Shown here one piece after another: positions 9,118 to 16,601 of a stretch of DNA of 51,307 nt (the first letter of the stretch is position 1; each line of letters begins with the position of its first letter). The position numbers and the translations under genes were made by a program. The DNA is from Burkholderiales bacterium UBA4657 (lineage in GTDB: Bacteria > Pseudomonadota > Gammaproteobacteria > Burkholderiales > Burkholderiaceae_E): NCBI GenBank assembly GCA_002405475.1, contig DHLX01000009.1, positions 1 to 51,307 on the forward strand, read 5' to 3'. The notes below the pieces were generated by a model, which ran no database searches, had not been told where the DNA came from, and worked only from the letters and a program-made list of their open reading frames with translations.

Positions 9118-9802
9118 GGGTGCGGCCACATCGCTCAGCCATGGCCGGGTCATGCGTCACCAGCACCAGGGTAGAACCGGCTTCACGATTCAGCTGAAAC
9201 ATCAGGTCGATAATGCCCTGGCCGGTGGCGGTATCCAGGCTGCCGGTAGGCTCGTCGGCCAGTAACAACGGTGGATGAGTCACAAAGGCCCGTGCCAGTG
9301 CCACCCGCTGCTGCTCACCACCAGACAGGGTTTTGGGGTAATGGTGCAGTCGTGCTCCCAGCCCCACTTGTTCCAGCATGGCTCGTGCCCGGCTCTCGGC
9401 GTCGCCCAGACCGCGCAATTCGAGCGCCAGCATGACGTTCTCCAAAGCACTTAAATGTGCCAGCAGTTGAAACGATTGGAACACAAATCCGACCAGTTCA
9501 GCACGCAACTTGGCGCGGCCATCCTCGTCAAAGCTGAAAATGTCACGTCCAAACAACCTGACTTGCCCCGTGCTGGGGGTATCCAGCCCCGCTAACAGCC
9601 CTAACAAAGTAGACTTGCCAGACCCGGACGCGCCGGTAATGGCCACGGTTTCGCCTGATTGAATGGAAAATTGAATGTTATCCAATATGCTTAATACCCC
9701 CGTCGCATCTTTTACCTGCTTGCTTAAGGCAATAACTTCAATGGCCGGTGTTGTTTCCAGGTCAGTCTTTTGTTCAGTCATCGTGATATTCATGGCATTC
9801 AT
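9083..9802 (-). CDS. ybbA: ABC transporter ATP-binding protein, YbbA/LolD type
   Basis: The 239-residue ATPase has Walker A GASGSGKST, signature LSGGEQQRVALARA, Walker B LLLADEPTGSLD and the switch His in LVTHD. It belongs to the MacB/LolD group that works with FtsX-like permeases. The divergent arrangement with tesA matches E. coli ybbA/tesA, but no ybbP-like permease is adjacent because convergent nnr occupies that side. The start is uncertain: ATG at 9802, 9793 and 9781 are all possible and none has a clear ribosome-binding site. Every choice overlaps the 5' end of tesA as called here. A second ATPase of this group (lolD) lies at about 30.3 kb next to its own permease. Confidence 0.85.
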   Translation of the reverse strand: MNAMNITMTEQKTDLETTPAIEVIALSKQVKDATGVLSILDNIQFSIQSGETVAITGASGSGKSTLLGLLAGLDTPSTGQVRLFGRDIFSFDEDGRAKLRAELVGFVFQSFQLLAHLSALENVMLALELRGLGDAESRARAMLEQVGLGARLHHYPKTLSGGEQQRVALARAFVTHPPLLLADEPTGSLDTATGQGIIDLMFQLNREAGSTLVLVTHDPAMAERCGRTLKIAQGRLLAH

Positions 9803-10397
9803 AGGTTTGGGCTTATGGCCTCACACTGCAACTGCGGCGGCCAGCCGGGCTCCGGTGGTATTGGTTCTGGGTGACAGTTTATCGGCAGAGTATGGCATTA
9901 AACGCGGTTCGGGCTGGGTTCAGCTATTGTCGGAACGACTGGAACAACAAAAGTTCCGCTGGCAGGTCGTCAATGCCAGCCTCAGCGGCGAAACCAGTAG
10001 CGGTGGGCGCAGCCGCCTGCCCGCCCTGCTACAACAGCACCGGCCACGCATTGTCATTATAGAACTCGGCGCCAATGACGGCTTGCGTGGTTTAAGCCTG
10101 GATGCCACCCGGCAAAATCTGCGTACCATGATACAGGCTGCGCAACAGTCAGGAGCCAGGGTATTGCTGGTGGGAATGCAATTGCCGCCTAATTTTGGTA
10201 TCAGCTATACCCGCGACTTTGCCGACCTGTTCCGGCAACTGGCGAAAGAACGCAAAACTGCTCTGGTTCCGTTCCTGCTGGAGGGAATTGCAGCTGATCT
10301 GAGCTATTTTCAGGATGACCGCATCCACCCCAATGAAAAAGCGCAGGCGCGTTTGCTGGATAATGTCTGGGGTGGATTATTGCCGCTGCTAAAGTAG
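9741..10397 (+). CDS. tesA: GDSL-type esterase/thioesterase I-like (TesA/arylesterase)
   Basis: This is an SGNH-hydrolase with all four blocks: GDSL (VLGDSLSAEYG), block II SGETSSGG, block III GANDGLRG, and the catalytic Asp-His pair in DDRIHPN. Family members hydrolyse acyl-CoA, lysophospholipid or aryl esters in the periplasm. ATG 9741 is chosen because it creates a proper signal peptide: an Arg in the n-region, a long hydrophobic core (SVFCSVIVIFMAFIGLGLW) and a cleavage region ending TATAAA. ATG 9792 would leave a truncated, uncharged signal. The chosen start puts the first 40-60 bases inside the divergent ATPase gene. Length (218 residues) is normal for the family. Confidence 0.85.
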   Translation: MAGVVSRSVFCSVIVIFMAFIGLGLWPHTATAAASRAPVVLVLGDSLSAEYGIKRGSGWVQLLSERLEQQKFRWQVVNASLSGETSSGGRSRLPALLQQHRPRIVIIELGANDGLRGLSLDATRQNLRTMIQAAQQSGARVLLVGMQLPPNFGISYTRDFADLFRQLAKERKTALVPFLLEGIAADLSYFQDDRIHPNEKAQARLLDNVWGGLLPLLK

Positions 10398-10437
10398 TAA
10401 GCTAACGAGTCTGGAACTGCATGACTAGGGAGTCGCC

Positions 10438-11130
10438 ATGATCGACGTTTATAGCTGGGCCACACCGAATGGTCACAAGGTTCACATCATGCTGGAAGAA
10501 TGTGGACTGTCCTACATGGTGCATGCGGTGGATATTGGCGCCGGAGACCAATTCAAGCCAGAATTTTTACGCATTAGCCCAAACAATAAAATTCCGGCGA
10601 TTGTGGATTCGGAAGGTCCGGACGGTCGTCCTATTTCCCTGTTCGAGTCGGGCGCCATTCTGATTTATCTGGCTGGAAAAACCGGAAAATTTTTGCCCCA
10701 TGATGTACGCGGTAAATATGAAACCCTGCAATGGCTGATGTTCCAGATGGGCGGGGTCGGACCCATGCTCGGTCAGGCGCACCATTTTCGCTTGTACGCT
10801 CCGGAAAAAATCGACTATGCGATTCAGCGTTATAGCAATGAGGCCAAGCGTCTGTATAGCGTGATGGACACGCAGTTGTCGCGCAACGCTTATATTGCCG
10901 GCGCCGAATATACGATAGCTGATATTGCCATCTGGCCGTGGTTGCGCAGTCATAAAAATCAGGGGATCGATCTGGGCGAGTTCAAGAGCGTGAAACGCTG
11001 GTTTGATGAGATTGCCGAACGTCCTGCAGTACAACGCGGCATTGAAGTCCTGGCCAATTTGCGTCGCCCCCTGGTGGATGACAAAGCGCGCGATAATCTG
11101 TTTGGTCAAACCCAATATCAGCGGCGCTAA
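10438..11130 (+). CDS. yfcG: Glutathione S-transferase family protein, Nu-class/YfcG-like disulfide-bond oxidoreductase
   Basis: The 230-residue protein closely resembles E. coli YfcG over its length. The thioredoxin-fold N-domain has the Nu-class TPNGHK motif, SPNNKIPAIVD (cis-Pro region) and SLFESGAILIYLA for glutathione binding; the helical C-domain contains GPMLGQAHHF and YTIADIAIWPW. Nu-class enzymes bind two glutathiones and reduce disulfides rather than conjugating xenobiotics. An AGGGAG ribosome-binding site precedes ATG 10438. It ends only 3 nt before the next gene, so the two are probably co-transcribed; the functional link is not obvious. Confidence 0.9.
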   Translation: MIDVYSWATPNGHKVHIMLEECGLSYMVHAVDIGAGDQFKPEFLRISPNNKIPAIVDSEGPDGRPISLFESGAILIYLAGKTGKFLPHDVRGKYETLQWLMFQMGGVGPMLGQAHHFRLYAPEKIDYAIQRYSNEAKRLYSVMDTQLSRNAYIAGAEYTIADIAIWPWLRSHKNQGIDLGEFKSVKRWFDEIAERPAVQRGIEVLANLRRPLVDDKARDNLFGQTQYQRR

Positions 11131-11133
11131 ATC

Positions 11134-12555
11134 ATGATGCGACTGACATTTTTGGGCGCGGCGGGTGAGGTCACCGGCTCGTGCTACCTAGTGGAGTGCG
11201 GCGACCTGCGTTTTCTGGTCGATTGCGGCCAGTTTCAGGGCGGGCGTGAGTCTGACCGCAAAAACCGTGAAGCCCTGGAATTTGACCCACGTACGCTGGA
11301 TTTTGTGCTGCTGACGCATGCCCACCTCGATCACTGTGGACTGATACCCAGACTGGTGGCCTTTGGCTATCGCAAAGACGTCCATGCCACCCACGCCACG
11401 GTCGATCTGATGCGCGTCATGCTCAAGGACAGTGCGCATATTCATGAAAAAGATGCTGAGCGCGAAAACCGTCATCGTCGGCGTGAGCGCCTGCCATTCA
11501 AAGAGCGTAAAAAATCCAGCGTATGGCGCGATGTTGCGCCGTTGTACACGGTGCTGCAAGCCGAAGAAAGCCTGAGATACGCGCGTGGTCACCGCTATGA
11601 TGATGAATTCAAACCACATCCGCGCGTGCGGGTGAAATTCCGTGATGCCGGACACATTCTGGGTGCCGCCAGTCTGGAAGTCTGGGTGCAGGACGGTGCG
11701 CAAGAAAAGAAACTGGTATTTTCAGGCGACCTGGGGCAACCCGGGCATCCGCTGGTGAATGATCCGGCCGTGATCAGTTCGGCTGATGTCTTGCTGGTTG
11801 AATCGACCTATGGCAACCGTCTGCATAAAAACCTGGAAGCCACGCTGAATGAACTGGTTGAAGCGATACACACCACTTTTGCCGCCGGCGGTAATTTGCT
11901 CGTACCCGCCTTTGCGCTGGGACGTACGCAGGATTTGATCGTGCTGTTGCGACGGTTGCAAACGCAAGGTCGCCTACCGCGGCTGAATGTCTTTATTGAC
12001 TCGCCACTGGCTCAGGCTGCGACCGAAATTACCGTGAAACATGCTGCGGGTCTGGACGATTATGCCCAGTGCCTGGCGGCAGTCAATACTCATGATGGAT
12101 TCAATTTGCGTTTTCTGGAAACTCCACAAGAGTCGATGTCACTCAATACCATTCATAGTGGTGCCATCATCATTGCTGGTAGTGGTATGTGCGAAGGTGG
12201 CCGTATTCGGCATCACTTGCGCTATCAGTTGCCCCGTCGTGAATGCGGTGTACTATTCACTGGCTATCAGGCGGCGGGCACATTAGGCCGGAAAATCGTT
12301 GATGGCGCACACTCTGTGCGCATTTTTAATGAAGAAGTACCTGTCAGAGCACGAAAGTTCACTCTGGGCGGCTTGTCGGCTCATGCCGACCAGGCAGCAC
12401 TACTGCAATGGCTCAGCCATTTCGACAAGATGCCTGGGAGGATCTTTGTGGTGCATGGTGAACAACAGACAGCACGACTGTTTTGCGATGCGATCAACAG
12501 TCGGCTGTCATGGGCGGCTGATATCCCGGCACTGGGACAAACCGCCAGTTTTTGA
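11134..12555 (+). CDS. MBL-fold beta-CASP RNA-processing metallohydrolase
   Basis: The 473-residue protein is a metallo-beta-lactamase of the CPSF73/Ysh1-like bacterial group. The metal site is THAHLDHCG, with a downstream DAGHILGA and FSGDLG; the beta-CASP domain and RNA-specificity motif follow (VESTYGNR, VPAFALGRTQDL, IIIAGSGMCEGGRI, and the final GLSAHADQ and VHGE). Such proteins are probable endo- or exoribonucleases acting in the cytoplasm; the substrate is unknown here. Two adjacent ATG codons (11134, 11137) make the exact start ambiguous by one residue. Its stop is one base from the stop of the convergent small gene. Confidence 0.9.
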   Translation: MMRLTFLGAAGEVTGSCYLVECGDLRFLVDCGQFQGGRESDRKNREALEFDPRTLDFVLLTHAHLDHCGLIPRLVAFGYRKDVHATHATVDLMRVMLKDSAHIHEKDAERENRHRRRERLPFKERKKSSVWRDVAPLYTVLQAEESLRYARGHRYDDEFKPHPRVRVKFRDAGHILGAASLEVWVQDGAQEKKLVFSGDLGQPGHPLVNDPAVISSADVLLVESTYGNRLHKNLEATLNELVEAIHTTFAAGGNLLVPAFALGRTQDLIVLLRRLQTQGRLPRLNVFIDSPLAQAATEITVKHAAGLDDYAQCLAAVNTHDGFNLRFLETPQESMSLNTIHSGAIIIAGSGMCEGGRIRHHLRYQLPRRECGVLFTGYQAAGTLGRKIVDGAHSVRIFNEEVPVRARKFTLGGLSAHADQAALLQWLSHFDKMPGRIFVVHGEQQTARLFCDAINSRLSWAADIPALGQTASF

Positions 12556-12556
12556 T

Positions 12557-12835
12557 TTAAAAGTCGTCGTCGTTATCGTCAGTACTGGCACTGACTTCAT
12601 GGCCGCTGTCAGCCATCGCGTCAAAGGCGTCGAGCTCGGCTTCAGTTAAATCAAAATCTTCCTCCGGTTCCATCATGGCGCTGCGCTGCGTCAACGGTGA
12701 GCCTTTGGACAAGGGGCTGAATCGTTTGCGTGGCAGTGGCATCTTGTCGGCATGTTGCAGAATTTCATGCACTGCCTCGGGAAACATCAAGGCAAAAGGG
12801 GAACCAATTGCAGAGTGGTGATAGAGATGAGCCAT
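12557..12835 (-). CDS. Small uncharacterised protein with acidic C-terminal tail
   Basis: I do not recognise the family. The coding call rests on a perfect AGGAGG ribosome-binding site (12843-12848) seven bases from the ATG, and on a coherent 92-residue product. The product has a short hydrophobic/histidine N-terminus (MAHLYHHSAIGSPFALMFPEAV), a basic middle (PRKRFSPLSKG) and an extremely acidic tail rich in Asp/Glu from about residue 56 to the end (EPEEDFDLTEAELDAFDAM, then TDDNDDDF). No signal peptide or membrane segment is seen. The tail resembles protein- or nucleic-acid-mimicking acidic regions only in composition; that is not evidence of function. Confidence 0.75.
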   Translation of the reverse strand: MAHLYHHSAIGSPFALMFPEAVHEILQHADKMPLPRKRFSPLSKGSPLTQRSAMMEPEEDFDLTEAELDAFDAMADSGHEVSASTDDNDDDF

Positions 12836-12853
12836 GATTGTGCCTCCTGAAAA

Positions 12854-12873
12854 ATCGACAAGGTCGATGTCAA
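12854..12873 (-). promoter_or_regulatory. Palindrome plus TTGACA just upstream of the small acidic gene
   Basis: Read on the minus strand, a perfect -35-like TTGACA (12868-12873) runs into the palindrome ATCGAC-CTT-GTCGAT (12854-12868). Four T residues and then the AGGAGG ribosome site follow. The palindrome could be an operator or a small hairpin that hides or exposes the ribosome site. No good -10 element at 16-18 bp spacing is visible, so a promoter here is doubtful. Confidence 0.35.
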
Positions 12874-12992
12874 TATCATGCGCCTATTGTGGGCAGACAG
12901 AGGTCAGTTGTCATTCATTTTTTGTGTCAGAAGTCTCCTGACACGATTAACATTTATTTGAGCATTTGGTCACACCCAGATGGCAAGCCTTG

Positions 12993-13415
12993 TTACTGAA
13001 GCTTTTGTTTGGCCATTTCTGCGATTGGTAGGGGCATGACCTCGATACCCTCCTCCAGCAAGGCTCGGGCTTCTTCACGACTGGCAACACCACGAATACC
13101 GCGCTCGGGTGCCTCTTGGTAGTGGATACGACGTGCTTCTTCGGCAAAGCGCTCGCCAACGTCTTCGGTCTTGTCCACCCATTGGCGCATCAGGCGCAGC
13201 ATTTCAGCCTGAACCAGTTGCTGTGCTGATTCCTGGATGGTCTCTGACTGGGCTAGATTGAGGCGGGGAGCGCTAAGCTGTTTGCTGATCTGTTGTGAAC
13301 TACAGACCGGACAAGTCAGAAGTTTTTGCGCTATCTGCCGGTCATAATCTTCGGCCGAAGTAAACCAGCCTTCAAAAAGATGCTGGTGCTCGCACATCAG
13401 GTTATAAACTATCAT
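12993..13415 (-). CDS. DUF1178 family protein
   Basis: The 140-residue protein has the DUF1178 pattern. The N-terminus MIVYNLMCEHQHLFEGWF is followed by a CPVC pair (Cys35, Cys38), which together with Cys8 and a His suggests a small zinc-binding site. A charged helical C-terminal half contains GIRGVASREEARALLEEGIEV. The function is unknown. The family is widespread in alpha- and betaproteobacteria. It is divergent from mobA, with 89 bases between starts. Confidence 0.88.
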   Translation of the reverse strand: MIVYNLMCEHQHLFEGWFTSAEDYDRQIAQKLLTCPVCSSQQISKQLSAPRLNLAQSETIQESAQQLVQAEMLRLMRQWVDKTEDVGERFAEEARRIHYQEAPERGIRGVASREEARALLEEGIEVMPLPIAEMAKQKLQ

Positions 13416-13504
13416 CTGGCTATTATCACTTATCTTTGAATAAAGTCGGCTGCCATTCGATGTCGAAAAGCAATCGCTTATAACGCCAGGCTAACATAAG
13501 CATC

Positions 13505-14140
13505 ATGCAGGCTCCAGATCGCGCCGCTATCGTACATAAGTCTGTCGTCACTGGCATCATCCTGGCAGGTGGACAGGGGCAACGCATGGGTGGTTGCAAC
13601 AAAGGGCTACTGAATTACAACGCCCGGCCACTGGTCAGTTACGCTGTTGAACAATTGCGCCCGCAAGTCGACCGTCTGATGATTATTGCCAATCAAGCGC
13701 AAGATCAATATCGCGTATGGACTGAAACAGTTTATGCGGACGATCCATCTATGGGTGTAGCTCCCGGCGCTGGCGGACCGCTGCTGGGTATCTGGACAGC
13801 CTTACAGCACACCAACACCCCCTGGGCGGCGGTGATGCCGTGTGACAGCCTGGGTAGCTCTCAGCCCTGGGTTGCTGATATGCTGAAAACGGCCACGTTG
13901 GCCAACAAACCTGTGGCGTTTCTGGACACTCCTGCGCAGCAGGAATATTTACATTGTGTAATTCGGACCGATCTGATGTCGGAACTGCAGCAGGCGCTAA
14001 AACAGGGTCGAATGTCTGTACAAGCGCTGTGGCGTCAAGTGGCGGCAGTTCCATTTCCATGGCCGGAAAATCTGTTGAACCTCAATTTTTCACGGCAGCT
14101 TTCAGTGTTAAACGACAAAATCGCGACAAATGTGAAATGA
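13505..14140 (+). CDS. mobA: Molybdenum cofactor guanylyltransferase, divergent
   Basis: MobA transfers GMP from GTP to molybdopterin, giving the MGD cofactor of DMSO-reductase-type enzymes. The 211-residue protein has the nucleotidyltransferase start LAGGQGQRMGG, the GPLLG loop, PCD (Mg-binding Asp retained) and the NLN near the C-terminus. It is not typical: the usual DKGL of the active-site loop is NKGL (the Lys is kept), and PCDTP is PCDSL. No other molybdenum-cofactor gene is nearby. A TATAAC hexamer at 13479-13484 could be its -10 element. The family call is firm; retention of full activity is less sure. Confidence 0.82.
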   Translation: MQAPDRAAIVHKSVVTGIILAGGQGQRMGGCNKGLLNYNARPLVSYAVEQLRPQVDRLMIIANQAQDQYRVWTETVYADDPSMGVAPGAGGPLLGIWTALQHTNTPWAAVMPCDSLGSSQPWVADMLKTATLANKPVAFLDTPAQQEYLHCVIRTDLMSELQQALKQGRMSVQALWRQVAAVPFPWPENLLNLNFSRQLSVLNDKIATNVK

Positions 14141-14189
14141 CGCACAAAGCCGAGCTTATTCCGCGTTTCAAGCGGCTCAGGTAGTGGCA

Positions 14190-14284
14190 CACTAAGGTCG
14201 TAGTTTCAGTAGGTTTCCTCCCTGATGCGATCCAGTAAACGGATCGTTTATGGGGCACCTGGTCTCCAGGTGCCCCTTTTTTTT
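14190..14284 (+). ncRNA. Candidate small RNA or structured mobA 3'UTR ending in a strong terminator
   Basis: After mobA, the plus strand carries an unpaired-looking pyrimidine stretch TTTCCTCCCTG (about 14214-14224) containing CCTCC, the complement of a Shine-Dalgarno core. A 6-bp hairpin CGATCC-N7-GGATCG follows, and then the terminator at 14252-14284. This seed-hairpin-terminator order is typical of Hfq-type trans-acting RNAs and of 3'UTR-derived RNAs. I found no convincing independent promoter, so processing from the mobA transcript is as likely. The 5' boundary is a guess. Confidence 0.3.
14252..14284 (+). terminator. Strong intrinsic terminator after mobA
   Basis: A perfect 11-bp GC-rich stem (GGGGCACCTGG / CCAGGTGCCCC) with a TCT loop is followed by eight T residues. 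The T run is only on the plus strand, so it ends plus-strand transcription from mobA before the convergent glutamate dehydrogenase gene. Confidence 0.93.
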
Positions 14285-14291
14285 CGGACTA

Positions 14292-15563
14292 TCAGGGATA
14301 CAGACCACGCTCGGAACGGGCTTTGAGAACACGTTCGCAAGCCACGACATAAGCGGCAGTACGCAGCGTTATTTTGTGTTTTTCCGAAGTTGACCAGACC
14401 TGGTTGAATGCGTTGGTCATGATTTTGTCGAGTCGGACGTTGATTTCTTCTTCGGTCCAGAAAAAGCTGGAAAAATCCTGTACCCACTCAAAATAGGATA
14501 CGGTCACGCCACCCGCATTGGCGAGCACATCTGGTACTACCGTGATACCACGCTCAGCAAAGACGTTATCGGCATCTGGGACGGTCGGGCCATTGGCACC
14601 CTCCAGAATAACCTTGGTCTTGATGCGCTCAGAACGGGCTTTACTGATTTGGCCTTCGAGCGCGGCGGGAATAAGAAAATCAGTTTCCACATCCCAGAAA
14701 TTTTCGTTGTCGATTTTCTGCCCGCCCTTATAGCCAATAATGCCACCTTCACGAGCCGATGTTTGCTGAAGCGCAGCAACATCCAGTCCTGCTTCGTTGT
14801 AGAGGGTACCGGTATGATCCTGAACGGCGACAATTTTGGCGCCGCTAGCAGCAAACAGCTCGGCGGCAATGGAGCCAACGTTACCAAACCCCTGTACTGC
14901 AACACGGGCACCATCAATCTTCATGCCGAGTTTTCTGGCAATTTCTCTGCCAGCGATATAAACACCCCGCCCCGTGGCTTTAACACGACCCAGAGAACCG
15001 CCCAGCTCGATCGGTTTACCAGTCACCACACCAGTAGCAGTACCGCCCACGTTCATCGAATAAGTGTCCATCATCCACGCCATGATTTGCGCATTGGTAT
15101 TGACGTCGGGTGCAGGAATATCTTTTTCGGGGCCGATGATAATGCCGATTTCGCTGGTATAGCGACGAGTGATTTTTTCCAGTTCTTTGAGCGACAGAGT
15201 TTTCGGATCTACCCGGATACCACCCTTGGCACCGCCATAAGGCAAACCAACGGCAGCATTTTTAATTGTCATCCAGGCTGATAACGCCATGACTTCTTCC
15301 AGCGTAACGTCAGGGTGATAACGCACGCCACCTTTGCCAGGACCACGTGACAAGTTGTGCTGCACACGAAAGCCTTCAAAATGGGCAATGCTGCCATCAT
15401 CCATTTCAATCGGTATATCCACAATCAGGGCACGCTTGGGGCGGCGCAAGGTTTCAGCCCAACGTGCCAAAGGTCCGAGGTATGGAATAACACGATCAAC
15501 CTGGGCCAGATAGGTTCCCCATGGACTATTCGGAGAGGGTGAAATGAATGAGAGATTGGACAT
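14292..15563 (-). CDS. gdhA: Glutamate dehydrogenase (Glu/Leu/Phe/Val dehydrogenase family)
   Basis: The 423-residue protein interconverts glutamate and 2-oxoglutarate plus ammonia. Visible are the substrate/catalytic region GPGKGGVRYHP and PYGGAKGGIRVDP (catalytic Lys), GPEKDIPAPDVNTN, and the dinucleotide fold VAVQGFGNVGSIAAE. Length and motifs fit the NAD-type small hexameric enzyme. ATG 15563 is chosen, giving MSNLSFISPSPNSPWGTYL, because AGAGG lies eight bases upstream; an in-frame ATG 16 codons earlier lacks such a site. It lies 98 nt downstream of, and co-directional with, the ATP-grasp/transglutaminase operon. Confidence 0.95.
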   Translation of the reverse strand: MSNLSFISPSPNSPWGTYLAQVDRVIPYLGPLARWAETLRRPKRALIVDIPIEMDDGSIAHFEGFRVQHNLSRGPGKGGVRYHPDVTLEEVMALSAWMTIKNAAVGLPYGGAKGGIRVDPKTLSLKELEKITRRYTSEIGIIIGPEKDIPAPDVNTNAQIMAWMMDTYSMNVGGTATGVVTGKPIELGGSLGRVKATGRGVYIAGREIARKLGMKIDGARVAVQGFGNVGSIAAELFAASGAKIVAVQDHTGTLYNEAGLDVAALQQTSAREGGIIGYKGGQKIDNENFWDVETDFLIPAALEGQISKARSERIKTKVILEGANGPTVPDADNVFAERGITVVPDVLANAGGVTVSYFEWVQDFSSFFWTEEEINVRLDKIMTNAFNQVWSTSEKHKITLRTAAYVVACERVLKARSERGLYP

Positions 15564-15611
15564 TGCGAGCCTCTTTGTGGAGTGGATGTGATCGCAGGAT
15601 ACCGAAAACAA

Positions 15612-15634
15612 AATTATGCGTCTTTTGCATAATT
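15612..15634 (-). promoter_or_regulatory. 8-bp inverted repeat upstream of gdhA: weak terminator or operator
   Basis: AATTATGC-N7-GCATAATT is followed on the minus strand by TTGTTTT. That can be a weak, AT-rich intrinsic terminator for the preceding six-gene operon. A TATAAT (complement of 15632-15637) overlaps one arm, so the repeat could instead be an operator over a gdhA promoter; the matching -35 is poor. Confidence 0.4.
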
Positions 15635-15661
15635 ATAATGCGGTACTCCTATCAATGGTAC

Positions 15662-16591
15662 TCACACATTGTGTCCAGTAATACGATCGTGATAGGGTTC
15701 AACCGATACACCAACACGCAATATCTGACTGCCGCCACCAAAAATTACACCGCGCAATGGAGTGACGTCGGAAAAATCCCGCCCCCAGGCTAGCGTGATG
15801 AACTCGGTATCCGCCAACTTGGCATTGGTTGGGTCAAACTCTATCCAGCCCAGATCCGGACAAAAAGCTCCGACCCAGGCATGCGATGCGTCTGCGCCCT
15901 GCAGACGTTCAGCACCCGGTGTTGTAAACGTTTGTATGTAGCCGGACATATAACGGGCCGGCAAACCCAGTGATCGCAGGCAGGCAATCATCAGGTGAGC
16001 AAAATCCTGACATACCCCACGACCTTGTGCCAGTACCTGTAATACCGGGGTGGTCACCGTGGTAGCTTCATTATCAAAGGCGAAATCTTCATGTATGCGC
16101 TGCATCAGTTCATGGACTGCCTCGAACCACGGGCGCCGTGGTGTAAAGCTGCGCAAAGCGTAGTCTGCCAGTGCTCGATCCAGTGGTATCAGGCTTGAAT
16201 GCAGACAGAAGGGCTGCGCCAGACTGATACTGTCGTCAAATTCATGAGGCTTGATTCCAACCCTACGCATCATATCGCGCACCTGCTCCCATGCTATCGA
16301 GCGCAGCGATGGTGTGGGTGCATGGCTCTGTATGCAGACATACGATACTGCACTGACCCGAAGGTAGGAATGTGTGCCCTGCAAATTGAAGCGAGTCAGA
16401 ACATTTCCAAAGTAGTCACTGCAACTCTCACGCATATCGGGTTGCGGTTCGAGTTCTAGGCGGTGGGCGTTCAGGGTCTGCCAAGGCAGCTCACGTGGTG
16501 TCAGCCGCGCCAGTTGCCAGGAGGCCAGCACTGAATCCGAATATTGATACTCAGTGGTATGAACAATATGAAAATGCGCTTCGCTGTTCAT
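15662..16591 (-). CDS. Transglutaminase-like domain protein (third of three in the operon)
   Basis: The 309-residue protein has the bacterial transglutaminase N-terminal beta domain (about 5-90) and a transglutaminase-like core with an intact papain-type triad: Cys194 in GRGVCQDFAHL, His237 in SHAWV and Asp253 in EFDPTN. A C-terminal stretch LAWGRDFSDVTPLRGVIFGGG is shared with the other small transglutaminase here. There is no signal peptide, so it is cytoplasmic. Members of this set are predicted to act as peptidases or amidases rather than crosslinkers. It is the last gene of the operon, 10 nt after the ATP-grasp/alpha-E fusion, and probably acts on that enzyme's product (inference). Confidence 0.9.
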   Translation of the reverse strand: MNSEAHFHIVHTTEYQYSDSVLASWQLARLTPRELPWQTLNAHRLELEPQPDMRESCSDYFGNVLTRFNLQGTHSYLRVSAVSYVCIQSHAPTPSLRSIAWEQVRDMMRRVGIKPHEFDDSISLAQPFCLHSSLIPLDRALADYALRSFTPRRPWFEAVHELMQRIHEDFAFDNEATTVTTPVLQVLAQGRGVCQDFAHLMIACLRSLGLPARYMSGYIQTFTTPGAERLQGADASHAWVGAFCPDLGWIEFDPTNAKLADTEFITLAWGRDFSDVTPLRGVIFGGGSQILRVGVSVEPYHDRITGHNV

Positions 16592-16601
16592 GCCTGGGCT
16601 C

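Noticed and set aside
12915..12950. Intrinsic terminator after DUF1178 (GTGTCAG-N7-CTGACAC)
   Set aside because: On the minus strand the stem is followed by A residues rather than T; the T run is on the wrong side, so it is at most a palindrome.
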